From NCBI RefSeq assembly GCF_002420705.1, contig NZ_DIIM01000010.1, forward strand, positions 1 to 52,720: a DNA stretch of 52,720 bases, in the 5' to 3' direction. Source of the stretch: Sphingobacterium sp. UBA5670. GTDB taxonomy: Bacteria > Bacteroidota > Bacteroidia > Sphingobacteriales > Sphingobacteriaceae. Numbering within the stretch: the first letter of the stretch is position 1; the number at the start of each line of letters is the position of its first letter. Made by a program: the position numbers and the translations under genes. Below, piece after piece: positions 33,794 to 42,351 of the stretch. The notes under the pieces were generated by a model, which worked only from the letters and a program-made list of their open reading frames with translations, was not told where the DNA came from and ran no database searches.

Positions 33794-34303
33794 ATGTCAC
33801 TGAAACCGAAGGTCAGCAATGCTGACCATATACTGGGAAATGGCCAGGCGGATCTGACTATTGTCGAATATGGGGACTACCAATGTCCACATTGTGGTGC
33901 AGCCCACCCAATTATAAAAGAAATGATGGCCGAACTGGGAAGCCAGATTAAGTTTGTATTCCGCAATTTTCCGCTTTCGGAAATGCATCCTTATGCACGG
34001 CCCGCTGCACTGGCAGCTGAAGCAGCAGCGCTGCAGGGGAAATTTTGGGAGATGCATGATGCCATTTACGAAAATCAGAACCTGCTGGGTGCAAGATTGC
34101 TGCTGGATATCGCCGAACAACTGGATTTGGATATGTCGAAGTTTAAATCTGATATTCAGGATCAAGAACTGCTGGATCGTGTAGATGCTGATTTTGAAAG
34201 TGGCATGCTGAGCGGCGTAAATGGGACCCCTACTTTTTTTGTTAACGGACAGAAATTTGATGGTGGAGCGGAGGATCTGGTTCAGGTTTTGGGTGAAAAC
34301 TGA
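33794..34303 (+). CDS. DsbA/FrnE-type thioredoxin-fold protein
   Basis: 169 residues without a signal peptide, so cytoplasmic. The active site is Cys31-Pro-His-Cys34 in YGDYQCPHCGAAH, as in DsbA, and the cis-proline loop is GVNGTPTFFVNG near residue 147. The inserted helical domain lies between. DsbA-like proteins of this Bacteroidota type (also called thioredoxin domain proteins, related to NhaA fusions) are annotated as disulfide oxidoreductases. It directly follows the peroxiredoxin gene by 2 bp, so it may be its reductant. Confidence 0.9.
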   Translation: MSLKPKVSNADHILGNGQADLTIVEYGDYQCPHCGAAHPIIKEMMAELGSQIKFVFRNFPLSEMHPYARPAALAAEAAALQGKFWEMHDAIYENQNLLGARLLLDIAEQLDLDMSKFKSDIQDQELLDRVDADFESGMLSGVNGTPTFFVNGQKFDGGAEDLVQVLGEN

Positions 34304-34404
34304 ATATATGATTACTACTTAAGTAACAGTGAACATACAGCAAGAAGCCTCCTGCAGGAAAATAGAACCTATCGTAAAAAACGAATGATTCGGCTGTATA
34401 AATA

Positions 34405-34416
34405 ACGATATATCGT
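34405..34416. promoter_or_regulatory. Palindrome ACGATATATCGT, possible activator site
   Basis: A perfect 12-bp palindrome 121 bp upstream of the alpha/beta hydrolase start. Its core CGATATATCG recurs at 47197-47206 upstream of the isochorismatase operon. The distance to the downstream GG element is the same, 58 bp, at both places. Confidence 0.65.
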
Positions 34417-34473
34417 CGTTTTTAAATAGAGTGTTAATCTTTAAACAGGTTCAATTAGAGTTATTTATGTTTT

Positions 34474-34490
34474 TTGGATTGCTCATTGCA
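34474..34490 (+). promoter_or_regulatory. Candidate sigma-54 promoter of the alpha/beta hydrolase gene
   Basis: TTGG-N8-TTGCA, with the GG and GC dinucleotides 10 bases apart, is the spacing of the sigma-54 -24/-12 elements. The central CAC of the consensus is not kept. It ends 47 bp before the ATG. Two sigma-54 activator genes lie 0.9 kb away. Confidence 0.5.
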
Positions 34491-34537
34491 ATTCGAAATC
34501 ATATCATGTAAACAATAAAAAACATAAAGTATTCATT

Positions 34538-35359
34538 ATGGCAACATTCAAAGTTCAAGACGGAACAGAAATTTATTACAAAGACTGGGGGACAGGACAA
34601 CCGATCGTTTTTCATCACGGCTGGCCTTTATCCAGTGACGATTGGGACGCGCAGCTGATGTACTTCCTCCAAAAAGGTTACCGCGTAATTGCGCACGATC
34701 GTCGCGGACATGGGCGTTCTACGCAAACCGCAGATGGTAATGAGATGGATACCTATGCATCGGACATTGCACAATTAGTAGAAGCATTGGATTTAAAAGA
34801 TGCCATCCATATTGGTCATTCGACCGGGGGAGGTGAGGTTGTTCGTTACCTGACCAACCACGGTACATCACGTGTCTCAAAAGCTGTATTGATTAGTGCG
34901 GTTACACCGACGATGGCCAAAAGTGCGACTAATCCGGATGGCGTGCCAATGGAGGTTTTTGACGAAATTAGATTGAATACGGCAACCCGCAGACAGCAAT
35001 ATTTTCAAGACTTTACGCTTGCTTTTTATGGCTATAACAGGGAGGGAGCGAATGTGCAGCAAGGTGTGATGGACAATTGGTGGCGGCAAGGAATGATGGG
35101 CGGTATCAAGGCGCATTACGACTGTATCAAGGCCTTCTCGGAAACTGATTTTACCGAAGAGCTTAAAAAAGTGGAGATTCCTGTATTGGTATTGCACGGT
35201 GAAGATGATCAGATTGTACCGATTGATATCACAGGTAGAAGAGCTGCGGAGCTGGTAAAAAATGGTACATTGATTACTTATCCCGGATTCCCACATGGAA
35301 TGCCTACGACCGAAGCGGAGACCATCAATAAGGATATTTTGGCTTTTATAGAGAAATAA
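34538..35359 (+). CDS. Alpha/beta hydrolase (non-heme chloroperoxidase-like)
   Basis: 273 residues, no signal peptide. The nucleophile elbow GHSTGGGE gives Ser95, and the triad is completed by Asp224 (HGEDDQIVP) and His253 (GFPHGMP). The oxyanion HHGWPLSSDDWD and the GGGE after the nucleophile are typical of the cofactor-free chloroperoxidase/esterase group, which can act as esterase or perhydrolase. The physiological substrate is unknown. Upstream lie a CGATATATCG palindrome and a sigma-54-like promoter, and the sigma-54 activator cluster follows convergently. Confidence 0.93.
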   Translation: MATFKVQDGTEIYYKDWGTGQPIVFHHGWPLSSDDWDAQLMYFLQKGYRVIAHDRRGHGRSTQTADGNEMDTYASDIAQLVEALDLKDAIHIGHSTGGGEVVRYLTNHGTSRVSKAVLISAVTPTMAKSATNPDGVPMEVFDEIRLNTATRRQQYFQDFTLAFYGYNREGANVQQGVMDNWWRQGMMGGIKAHYDCIKAFSETDFTEELKKVEIPVLVLHGEDDQIVPIDITGRRAAELVKNGTLITYPGFPHGMPTTEAETINKDILAFIEK

Positions 35360-35400
35360 GGTATCCAGTTGATCAAAAAATAGTTTTTAAATAGTTGTAT

Positions 35401-35437
35401 AAGCCATTCCCAGCGACGGGTAATGGCTTTCTTGTTT
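35401..35437 (+). terminator. Terminator after the alpha/beta hydrolase gene
   Basis: AAGCCATT (35401-35408) pairs with AATGGCTT (35422-35429), with a further CCC/GGG pairing towards the loop, then TCTTGTTT. It sits between convergent genes; on the minus strand it also lies just past the activator stop at 35436. Confidence 0.75.
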
Positions 35438-37040
35438 ATTCTTTTGAATGTGAAAATTTCTTGCCAATGCCCAGTTTTTTCATTTTTGATTGGAGCGTTG
35501 TAGCAGGAATACCTAGAATAGTTGCGGCCCCGTTCGGGCCGGAAATACGTGCATGACAACTGCGTAGCACCCAAAGAATATATTCTTTTTCAAAATCTGC
35601 CAGACTTTGTAAACGAAAATCAGGAGCCCTGCTTTCTCCTGCAAAATGAGCTTCAGTAAAAAAAGGGATTTTCTTTATGGTAGGCTCTTCTGTTGATAGA
35701 ATGGAGCGCGTTATGACGTGCTCGAGTTCGCGGATATTACCCGGCCAAGAATGCAAATGGAGTCGCTGCATCACTTTTTTGCCTAGCTGCTTAGGAGTGC
35801 TTTCTCCAGCATGTTTTATGAGAAAGTGCTGGACCAAATGTGGGATGTCTTCCTTTCGTTCACGAAGGGAGGGGAGTGTAACAGGAAATGCACTGATCCG
35901 GTAATATAGATCGGATCGAAAGTTGCCGGTCTTCACTTCGGCTTGCAAGTCCTTGTGTGTGGCACAGACAATGCGCACGTCTACAGGAATGTTTTTATTT
36001 CCACCTACACGCTCAATTTCTTTTTCTTGCAAAACGCGTAGGAGTTTTGCCTGAAGTGTTAAAGAGAGCTCTCCAATTTCGTCCAGAAAAAGTGTTCCGC
36101 CGCAAGCCAGTTCGAACTTTCCGATTTTGCGCTTTACAGCACCGCTAAAACTTCCTTTTTCATGTCCGAAAAGCTCACTTTCGATCAATGTTGGAGCAAT
36201 AGCCGCGCAGTTGACTTTTATCAGTGGATGGGTTGATCTTGGTGAAAGATAATGTACAAGGTGGGCAGCGACTTCTTTGCCCGTTCCGCTTTCACCTTGG
36301 ATAAGCAGACTCATCTCTGAAAGTGCTGCTATTTTGAGTTGTGATTTTACGGCTTGTATCAGATCACTCTCTCCAATCATCTGCGGAGCTGAACGGTCTT
36401 TTTCCTTCGTGTAATCCAGAGCTGGCGGAACGAGATCTGTTGAACTAGGTAGTTTGTTTATCATGGCAGCATTTACTGACCGTTCATATAACAGTATATT
36501 ACCGATGGTTATGCCAAGTTGAGGGATCAAATTTTTAATGCGGTACTCAAGTTGAGAATCGATATGTTCTAGTCTTTTATACCCTAGACTTAAGATGCCC
36601 CAACGTTGGTCGTGTACGCGAAAAGCTTTGGATACGATTGCTTTGGTACCCTCCTGTAAAGAGCTGAAAAAGTTTGTTGGAAACGAGCTATCTCTTTTTA
36701 AAATATCGTTTGCGCGATGTAGAATGGGATCTGCGGCATGGATGCATTCTTTGAAGTACTGATCTTTACAGCTTCGTGATCTATCCTTGCTCGTGTTTGC
36801 CCTCTTTTTGGAATCAAAAAGAGTGGTATAATTAATCTCCCGGTCGTCGGCAATAAATAGTGAAAACCAATTCTGCCCCAACAAATTATAGATGTCGTTT
36901 TGAAGCGAATCCAATGCAGCTAGCGTATGAAGAGGAGCGATTTTCTGATTTATAGCAATTTGAGCAATCTGCTCGATTTCGCGTTGCTGGATACGAGCAT
37001 AGATCGCTTGTGTATCTGATCCTACGGCTTTGTTTTGCAT
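35436..37040 (-). CDS. Sigma-54-dependent activator with GAF-like sensor domain
   Basis: 534 residues. Residues 1-~190 form a GAF-like sensor (SLQNDIYNLLGQNWFSLFIAD, RWGILSLGYKRLEHI). The AAA+ domain has Walker A GESGTGKE at 249-256 and Walker B-type LFLDEIGEL, and a Fis-like helix-turn-helix ends the protein (GAATILGIPATTLQSKMKKL). The sigma-54 contact loop reads GSFSGA (296-301) instead of GAFTGA; the Thr-to-Ser change is conservative, the Ala-to-Ser change less usual. It follows the response-regulator gene by 24 bp in the same operon and may add a second input to the same promoters. Confidence 0.93.
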   Translation of the reverse strand: MQNKAVGSDTQAIYARIQQREIEQIAQIAINQKIAPLHTLAALDSLQNDIYNLLGQNWFSLFIADDREINYTTLFDSKKRANTSKDRSRSCKDQYFKECIHAADPILHRANDILKRDSSFPTNFFSSLQEGTKAIVSKAFRVHDQRWGILSLGYKRLEHIDSQLEYRIKNLIPQLGITIGNILLYERSVNAAMINKLPSSTDLVPPALDYTKEKDRSAPQMIGESDLIQAVKSQLKIAALSEMSLLIQGESGTGKEVAAHLVHYLSPRSTHPLIKVNCAAIAPTLIESELFGHEKGSFSGAVKRKIGKFELACGGTLFLDEIGELSLTLQAKLLRVLQEKEIERVGGNKNIPVDVRIVCATHKDLQAEVKTGNFRSDLYYRISAFPVTLPSLRERKEDIPHLVQHFLIKHAGESTPKQLGKKVMQRLHLHSWPGNIRELEHVITRSILSTEEPTIKKIPFFTEAHFAGESRAPDFRLQSLADFEKEYILWVLRSCHARISGPNGAATILGIPATTLQSKMKKLGIGKKFSHSKE

Positions 37041-37064
37041 GAAGGTAATATGCTAGTTTTGTTA

Positions 37065-38441
37065 TCAATAAAAGTCGGGTTTAATACCATATTTTTTCAT
37101 TTTGCTATACAGACTGGATGAGCTGATCTGTAAGATTTCTGTTGCCCCGCCTTGACCTGAAACTTTGCCTTTGCAGGATTCAAGAACGCGTAAAATGTGG
37201 TCTCGTTCGATCTCCTCGAGAGAGCCTAATTTTTGATCTGGAGAATCCGAAGGGATGAGCTTACTTTCCAAATGTTCAGCAAATATCATTTCGTTGATGA
37301 CAGGATCTTTTGCAAGTAGAACAGTTCTTTCAATTAGATGTTGCATTTCCCGGATATTTCCGGGCCATGGGTAAGTTTGCATCTGCGCAAGGGCGAGGGG
37401 AGCAAAGGCTGTGATATTTTTTTTAAGCTTTGTGGCATACAATGCCAGGAAATAATTAGCCAATATTTCAATATCTTCCGTTCGCTTGCGAAGAGGTGGA
37501 ATGGCAATTGGAAAAATGTTGAGCCTGTAATAAAGATCCAGTCTAAAGTGGCCTAGGGCGACTTCTTGTTCTAGGTTGCGGTTGGTCGCGGCGATAATAC
37601 GTACGTTAATCTTGACGGGCAGATCTCCGCCTACACGGTCGATTTCTTGTTCTTGGAGCACCCGGAGTAATTTGGTCTGCGCTTCTAGAGGCAATTCACC
37701 AATTTCGTCCAAAAAGATCGTTCCGCCGTCTGCCAATTCAAATTTGCCGATTCTTCGATTTTGTGCGCCAGTAAAAGCCCCTTTTTCATGTCCAAATAGT
37801 TCAGACTCAAGTAGGGATAATGGTATGGCAGCACAGTTGACCACAACCAAAGGCTGATGCTTCCGTAATGATTGCTGATGTAAAGACTGGGCAATCTTTT
37901 CCTTGCCTGTACCGCTTTCTCCCAGGAGCAAGACGGAGGTATCTGTTGGCGCTACTAATTCGAGCTGTGATAAGACCTCTTGAAAGGCCTGGCTTCGACC
38001 AATGATTTGGGGTTTACCAGTTTTATGTTGAACTTCCTTAATTTGGGGTTCCTCAGGTTTGTTTTCAGTATTGAATCTTTCATTGGCAATATCGAGCATA
38101 ATGAAAAGATCCTTTTCGCGAAATGGTTTTGTCAAAAAACCATAGGGCCTAGCCTCTTTAACGGCTTCCAAAATACCCTGGTTGGTATTAGCCGAGATAA
38201 ATAAGAAGGGTATCTCTAGTTTGTTCAGCTCAAAAGCGAGGTCAATGCCTGTTTCGTGCCCTTTTAATATGATGTCTAACAGTACCCAGTTAGGTTTTTC
38301 TGCAGCGATGATCGTCTTGGCTTGTGTCACTGAAGACGCAATGCCAATAACCTCATAGCCGTGCTTTTTGAGAATCATTCTGAGATCATTAGCGACGATA
38401 AATTCGTCTTCTACAATTAAGATCTTTTTTCCTTTTTGCAT
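37065..38441 (-). CDS. NtrC-type sigma-54 response regulator
   Basis: 458 residues from the ATG at 38441 (MQKGKKILIVEDEFIVA); an upstream in-frame start at 38525 lies inside the kinase gene and is rejected. The receiver has acidic Glu11-Asp12, phosphoacceptor Asp56 (VLLDIILKG) and Lys105. The AAA+ domain has Walker A GESGTGKE at 174-181 and a normal GAFTGA at 221-226. The C-terminal Fis-type helix ends EILQISSSSLYSKMKKYGIK. Its start lies 10 bp after the kinase stop, so kinase and regulator form a two-component pair that drives sigma-54 promoters. Confidence 0.95.
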   Translation of the reverse strand: MQKGKKILIVEDEFIVANDLRMILKKHGYEVIGIASSVTQAKTIIAAEKPNWVLLDIILKGHETGIDLAFELNKLEIPFLFISANTNQGILEAVKEARPYGFLTKPFREKDLFIMLDIANERFNTENKPEEPQIKEVQHKTGKPQIIGRSQAFQEVLSQLELVAPTDTSVLLLGESGTGKEKIAQSLHQQSLRKHQPLVVVNCAAIPLSLLESELFGHEKGAFTGAQNRRIGKFELADGGTIFLDEIGELPLEAQTKLLRVLQEQEIDRVGGDLPVKINVRIIAATNRNLEQEVALGHFRLDLYYRLNIFPIAIPPLRKRTEDIEILANYFLALYATKLKKNITAFAPLALAQMQTYPWPGNIREMQHLIERTVLLAKDPVINEMIFAEHLESKLIPSDSPDQKLGSLEEIERDHILRVLESCKGKVSGQGGATEILQISSSSLYSKMKKYGIKPDFY

Positions 38442-38451
38442 AAAATTCGTC

Positions 38452-40677
38452 TTAGATTTCACCTTCTTTTTGTGAAAATTGGATAGTAATAAAAACACCC
38501 TGATCGGATACAAGTCTGAATTCACCCTCGAGCTGGGAAGTCAACCCCTGCATAAGATTCATTCCGAAAGAGTCACTTTCACCGTCATCTATATTTTTCT
38601 GTAGACCTACACCATTGTCTGCGATACTCAGAATCAGATCATAGGGTGAAGCTTTTGTTCGTTTAAAACTAATAAAAACGGTTCCTTCGCGATGGGAAAA
38701 AGCATGTTTGATGGCATTATTGATTGCCTCGTTGAGGATTAGTCCAACAGGGACAGCTTGTCCCACATCCAACGTAATCTCATCGACCTGTATTTTAAAT
38801 TGGATTGATTTTTCGGACTGAAAGCTATCCTTCAGGTAGTCGGTCAGCTCCTGAATATACCATTTCATGTCGATGCGCGAGAGGTTGTCTGTTTGATATA
38901 ATTTTTGGTGAATCAGGGACATCGCATGCATCCGATTTTGACTATTCTGAATGGCACTGATGGCATCCGCATTATCCAGATAAGCCGATTGGGTGTTTAA
39001 CAAGCTGATGATAATCTGCATATTGTTTTTGACCCGATGGTGAATTTCTTTGAGAAGCCACTCTTTTTCTGCTATAAGCTGCTTCAACTTCTCGTTCTGC
39101 GCATTGATCTCTTCTTGTTTAAGGGTAAGCTTCGCATTGCTTCTTTTTTTGATGCTATTTTGTACATATAGGAAACCCGCAAAGATAATCAGGATGATTA
39201 AGCTACCGATGAAAACGTATCTGATAATGGCTTCCCGTTCCAGTAACGATTTTTGCAATTGGCCTTTTTGCTTGAGAAGCAAAATATCATGATCTTTCTT
39301 TTCGGTGTCATAATCAAGTTGCAAAGCCGTTAGTTCTTTGGCGCGGTCGACACTGTTGATGGAATCGTTGATGGTTTTAAACGCTGTAAAGTTTTTAAAA
39401 GCAGATTTGAAATCTCCTCGGGCGGAATCTGCAAGGTAGTAGAGTTTACGCAATTCGGATAGACGAAGTAGACTGCTTTCTTTGTTCAGGGAGCGTTCTA
39501 TTTCTTCGAGGTAAGGGTACATTTGTTTTATTTGACCATCAGCAAAGAGGTAGCTTGAGATACCGACCATCATAATATGACGCTCCTGTCCGGTAATGTT
39601 TCCTGTTTTGTAGTATTTTAAAAGCTCTTGATAATAAGGGAATGCTTTTTTCGTATTCTTTTCTCTTGTATACAGCATGGTATACAAATACGCATAACGG
39701 ATGGCATAAACATCTGTTGCATAATCTTTCGTGACATTATTGAGCAGGTTCAGGGCATCTGCTGTTCGGTTTAAGCGCGAAAGTATTGTCGCTAGATTGA
39801 GGGTGACGGTATGCACTGCATAACGGTCGCCTTTATCTTTGGCAATTTCAAATGCCTTTTGGTAATTTTCTAAGGCTTCTTTGTTGGATTTGAGATCGTA
39901 ATATATTAGTCCGACGATATTGTATACCGCTGCCATATCGTCTTTGGAGGTTTTTATACGCTCATTTTCTACAATTGCTTTACCTTGTAAGGCATACTTT
40001 AAAGCTTCCTTGAGTCGTAACTGCATCCTGAGATTACCTGCAATCATAACAAGTTCCTGACTGATGTTCAATTCGCGATTTTGCTTTTTCAGGAGCGCGG
40101 CGTTATACGCTTTTTGGATCGCTTCAGGATAGCTACCGTAGTTTGAAAGTGAGCTGGCCTGCTCCATTAGTATTTTTGCTTCGAGTAATTTATCGCCGGC
40201 CTTTTTAGCTTGTTGAATTGCTTGCTCAAAGAATGCTGTTTTTTGCTTAAATTCCACATCTTTTATGTCATTGGCCATGGAGAGATAAATCACGGCAGAA
40301 GCTTTCGAAAGCTGATTTTTGTTTGCAAAGTGTAAACTGGCTTCCTTTTGGCTTTTTGCCATCGAGGGTTTCCCCATTTCTTCCTGGATTCGTGCATCCA
40401 GAAGCATATTCAGGGCGGCATCGGTTTTGAGGTTTTCGGCGAGATGTAACTTTTGGGATCGGCTATTCAGCCATAAGGCACTATCGAGATCTTCTTTTAA
40501 CTCACCGGGTTTTTCGAGGTAAGATTTGGCAGCTACATAAAGCAAACGTGCTTTTTGTCCGGTGTTCTGTTCAGTTTTAATGCTGTCCAATACACGTCGA
40601 AGATAGCTGTTGTCCTGACCAAATGTACAATTGATCGTAAGGATTAAAAAACTAAATAGTAGATAGAATCTCATCAA
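38452..40677 (-). CDS. Sensor histidine kinase with periplasmic TPR domain
   Basis: 741 residues. A signal peptide (LLFSFLILTINCTFGQ) precedes ~450 residues of TPR-type helical repeats in the periplasm, for example AAVYNIVGLIYYDLKSNKEA. Then come one membrane segment (YVFIGSLIILIIFAGFLYV), a coiled coil, and a HisKA_2-type kinase core with LLKEIHHRVKNNMQIIISLL (phosphoacceptor His546 or His547), N-box ILNEAINNAIKHAF and G1 box IADNGVGL. The TPR region should sense a protein or peptide partner. It is the first gene of the kinase-regulator-activator operon. Confidence 0.94.
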   Translation of the reverse strand: MMRFYLLFSFLILTINCTFGQDNSYLRRVLDSIKTEQNTGQKARLLYVAAKSYLEKPGELKEDLDSALWLNSRSQKLHLAENLKTDAALNMLLDARIQEEMGKPSMAKSQKEASLHFANKNQLSKASAVIYLSMANDIKDVEFKQKTAFFEQAIQQAKKAGDKLLEAKILMEQASSLSNYGSYPEAIQKAYNAALLKKQNRELNISQELVMIAGNLRMQLRLKEALKYALQGKAIVENERIKTSKDDMAAVYNIVGLIYYDLKSNKEALENYQKAFEIAKDKGDRYAVHTVTLNLATILSRLNRTADALNLLNNVTKDYATDVYAIRYAYLYTMLYTREKNTKKAFPYYQELLKYYKTGNITGQERHIMMVGISSYLFADGQIKQMYPYLEEIERSLNKESSLLRLSELRKLYYLADSARGDFKSAFKNFTAFKTINDSINSVDRAKELTALQLDYDTEKKDHDILLLKQKGQLQKSLLEREAIIRYVFIGSLIILIIFAGFLYVQNSIKKRSNAKLTLKQEEINAQNEKLKQLIAEKEWLLKEIHHRVKNNMQIIISLLNTQSAYLDNADAISAIQNSQNRMHAMSLIHQKLYQTDNLSRIDMKWYIQELTDYLKDSFQSEKSIQFKIQVDEITLDVGQAVPVGLILNEAINNAIKHAFSHREGTVFISFKRTKASPYDLILSIADNGVGLQKNIDDGESDSFGMNLMQGLTSQLEGEFRLVSDQGVFITIQFSQKEGEI

Positions 40678-40694
40678 GATGACTTATGTTAAAG

Positions 40695-40732
40695 ACAGGG
40701 CAAGATATCGTCAGACCGATAACTTGCCCTGT
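40695..40732 (-). terminator. Long hairpin terminating the seven-gene operon
   Basis: ACAGGGCAAG (40695-40704) pairs with CTTGCCCTGT (40723-40732), and inside, after an A/A mismatch, TATCG pairs with CGATA around a 6-base loop: 15 pairs in all. It lies 24 bp beyond the DUF1275 stop and 18 bp before the kinase start on the minus strand. The U tract on the minus strand is weak (CTTTAAC). Confidence 0.75.
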
Positions 40733-40755
40733 TGGGCGCAATGCCAGTATCTTAT

Positions 40756-41421
40756 TTACTGGTCTTTGTCTTTTGAAAGAAAATAACAGATCAGCATTGC
40801 TATGCCTGCAAATATAATAGAACTTAATCCAAATTGTTTACCAAAATAAGCACCCGCCAAACATCCGATGAAAAAACCGGACAAGGTGATTAGCTGTTTA
40901 CCAAAACTGACATTGGTGTCAGGATTTTGGAATTTGTTGGCAATTAAGACACAAAGGTCCAAAGATGCCTGCGTAACATTTCCGGTCATCATGGTCGTGG
41001 GACCATGTGTTGCTTTAACAAACAGTTTTCCGAATGCATTCTGCATTCCCAAGGCGAATACAATAAGCATAACGAGTCCATACATAATGGTTTTGGACTC
41101 CGCCACTGGAAGAACAATCGCTAAGAGTCCTGCTAGGGCGAGTAATAGCGCTTCCACGAAGAGAACTGTATTTTTCTTGTGTGAACGTGAGGTCAGCCAT
41201 CCACCTATCATTACCGCGATTACGAATACCGGAAATGTAGCTAATTTGATCCAGGCAGTAATATCTCCACCGTTAATGAGCTGGTATGCAAAAACAATAA
41301 AGTTACCTGTGACGTGGGCAGAGAATATTTTGTCGGCAGCAACAAAGGTTACAGTGTCACAGTAACCACCTACCAGCGTAAGAACTAATGTAGTGATGCT
41401 TGCGTTATTTTGATTTTCCAT
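40756..41421 (-). CDS. DUF1275 (YoaK-like) membrane protein
   Basis: 221 residues from ATG at 41421 (MENQNNASITTLVLTLVGGY); an in-frame start at 41454 would lie inside the Dps gene. Six membrane segments, with the family-typical GGYCDTVTFVAADKIFSAHVTGNFI near the N-terminus and KATHGPTTMMTGNVTQASLDL in the middle. DUF1275 proteins are integral membrane proteins of unknown function, sometimes proposed as transporters. It is the last gene of the seven-gene operon, before a strong hairpin, 5 bp after Dps. Confidence 0.9.
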   Translation of the reverse strand: MENQNNASITTLVLTLVGGYCDTVTFVAADKIFSAHVTGNFIVFAYQLINGGDITAWIKLATFPVFVIAVMIGGWLTSRSHKKNTVLFVEALLLALAGLLAIVLPVAESKTIMYGLVMLIVFALGMQNAFGKLFVKATHGPTTMMTGNVTQASLDLCVLIANKFQNPDTNVSFGKQLITLSGFFIGCLAGAYFGKQFGLSSIIFAGIAMLICYFLSKDKDQ

Positions 41422-41426
41422 AGTTT

Positions 41427-41900
41427 TTATTTTAGGTGTGCGCGTAACATCCAAGCCATTTTTTCGTGTGTTTCCAGTAGTCCTGTGACATAGTCACTCG
41501 TCCCGGCATCCTTCAGGTCAGTAGCCAGATGATCGATGTTTTCACGTAATGAAATAATAATGCTCTCATGGTCGACCAATAATTCTTTGATATAGCCTGC
41601 GCTATCGTTGCTTGATCTGTTTTCTTCGGTCAACTGTGTTAAAGCAAGGAATTGTTTTAAGCTCGCAACGGCGTAGTGGCCAAGGCTCCGGATACGCTCC
41701 GCGAGGCTGTCAATTAACTCGTCAAGCTCATTATACTGAGCTTCGAAAAAGAGATGCTTGTTATAAAAATCGGCTCCTTCAATGTTCCAATGCGCATTTC
41801 TCGTTTTGGTATAAAGAACATACTCGTCGGCTAATAACTTAGAAAGAATCTGTGCAGATGCTGCGAGGTGGTTTTCATGAATTCCTATATGTGGTTCCAT
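41427..41900 (-). CDS. dps: Dps ferritin-like DNA-protecting protein
   Basis: 157 residues, full length for Dps. The intersubunit ferroxidase ligands are all present at the expected spacing: His37 (NAHWNIEG), His49, Asp64 and Glu68 (ELIDSLAER). It oxidises Fe(II) using H2O2 and stores iron in a 12-mer, lowering Fenton damage. There is no long Lys-rich N-terminal tail, so DNA binding may be weak. It stands in the operon 4 bp downstream of DoxX and 5 bp before DUF1275, which points to an oxidative-stress role for the whole operon. Confidence 0.95.
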   Translation of the reverse strand: MEPHIGIHENHLAASAQILSKLLADEYVLYTKTRNAHWNIEGADFYNKHLFFEAQYNELDELIDSLAERIRSLGHYAVASLKQFLALTQLTEENRSSNDSAGYIKELLVDHESIIISLRENIDHLATDLKDAGTSDYVTGLLETHEKMAWMLRAHLK

Positions 41901-41904
41901 ATGT

Positions 41905-42339
41905 TTAATGTGTTAAAAGTTGATAGATATAATGATCAATTGAATAAGTTCCCGGACCGATCAATAGTAGTAAAAGCAGGCATAGCGTATACATAAATGG
42001 AATATCGCGAACTTCGCGGGAATCGTTCCTATGGACGACAAAATAACCTACAGCTGTGACGCCAATAGTGGGCAGTATGGCCAAGCGGCCCAATAGTCCG
42101 GCGGCGATAAAAAAGGGAACTACGGTATCGGCAAACTGCGCTACCGCCGCATTGAGCTTTTCAGGGAGATGCAAGGGGTTAGGAACATGTTCCGGTTCGG
42201 CATGTGGTCCTTTCTGTATTTTTTTGAGACCATGAACGGTAAGCAGTTCCCAAGCCAAAAGCAAACGGAAAATCAATATCGCCGCATTGTTAACTGTGTT
42301 GCCTAGGTCGGTATAAAAGAGTTTTTGAAGTATTTCCAT
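41905..42339 (-). CDS. DoxX family membrane protein
   Basis: 144 residues with four membrane segments. Family features: ILIFRLLLAWELLTVHGLKKI, then FADTVVPFFIAAGLLGRLA and the TVGVTAVGYFVVHRN helix. DoxX proteins in other bacteria associate with thiol-redox and membrane oxidoreductase complexes. It lies between amidohydrolase and Dps with gaps of 12 bp and 4 bp. It is only distantly similar to the other DoxX-like protein at 17723. Confidence 0.88.
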   Translation of the reverse strand: MEILQKLFYTDLGNTVNNAAILIFRLLLAWELLTVHGLKKIQKGPHAEPEHVPNPLHLPEKLNAAVAQFADTVVPFFIAAGLLGRLAILPTIGVTAVGYFVVHRNDSREVRDIPFMYTLCLLLLLLIGPGTYSIDHYIYQLLTH

Positions 42340-42351
42340 TATTTTTCGTAA

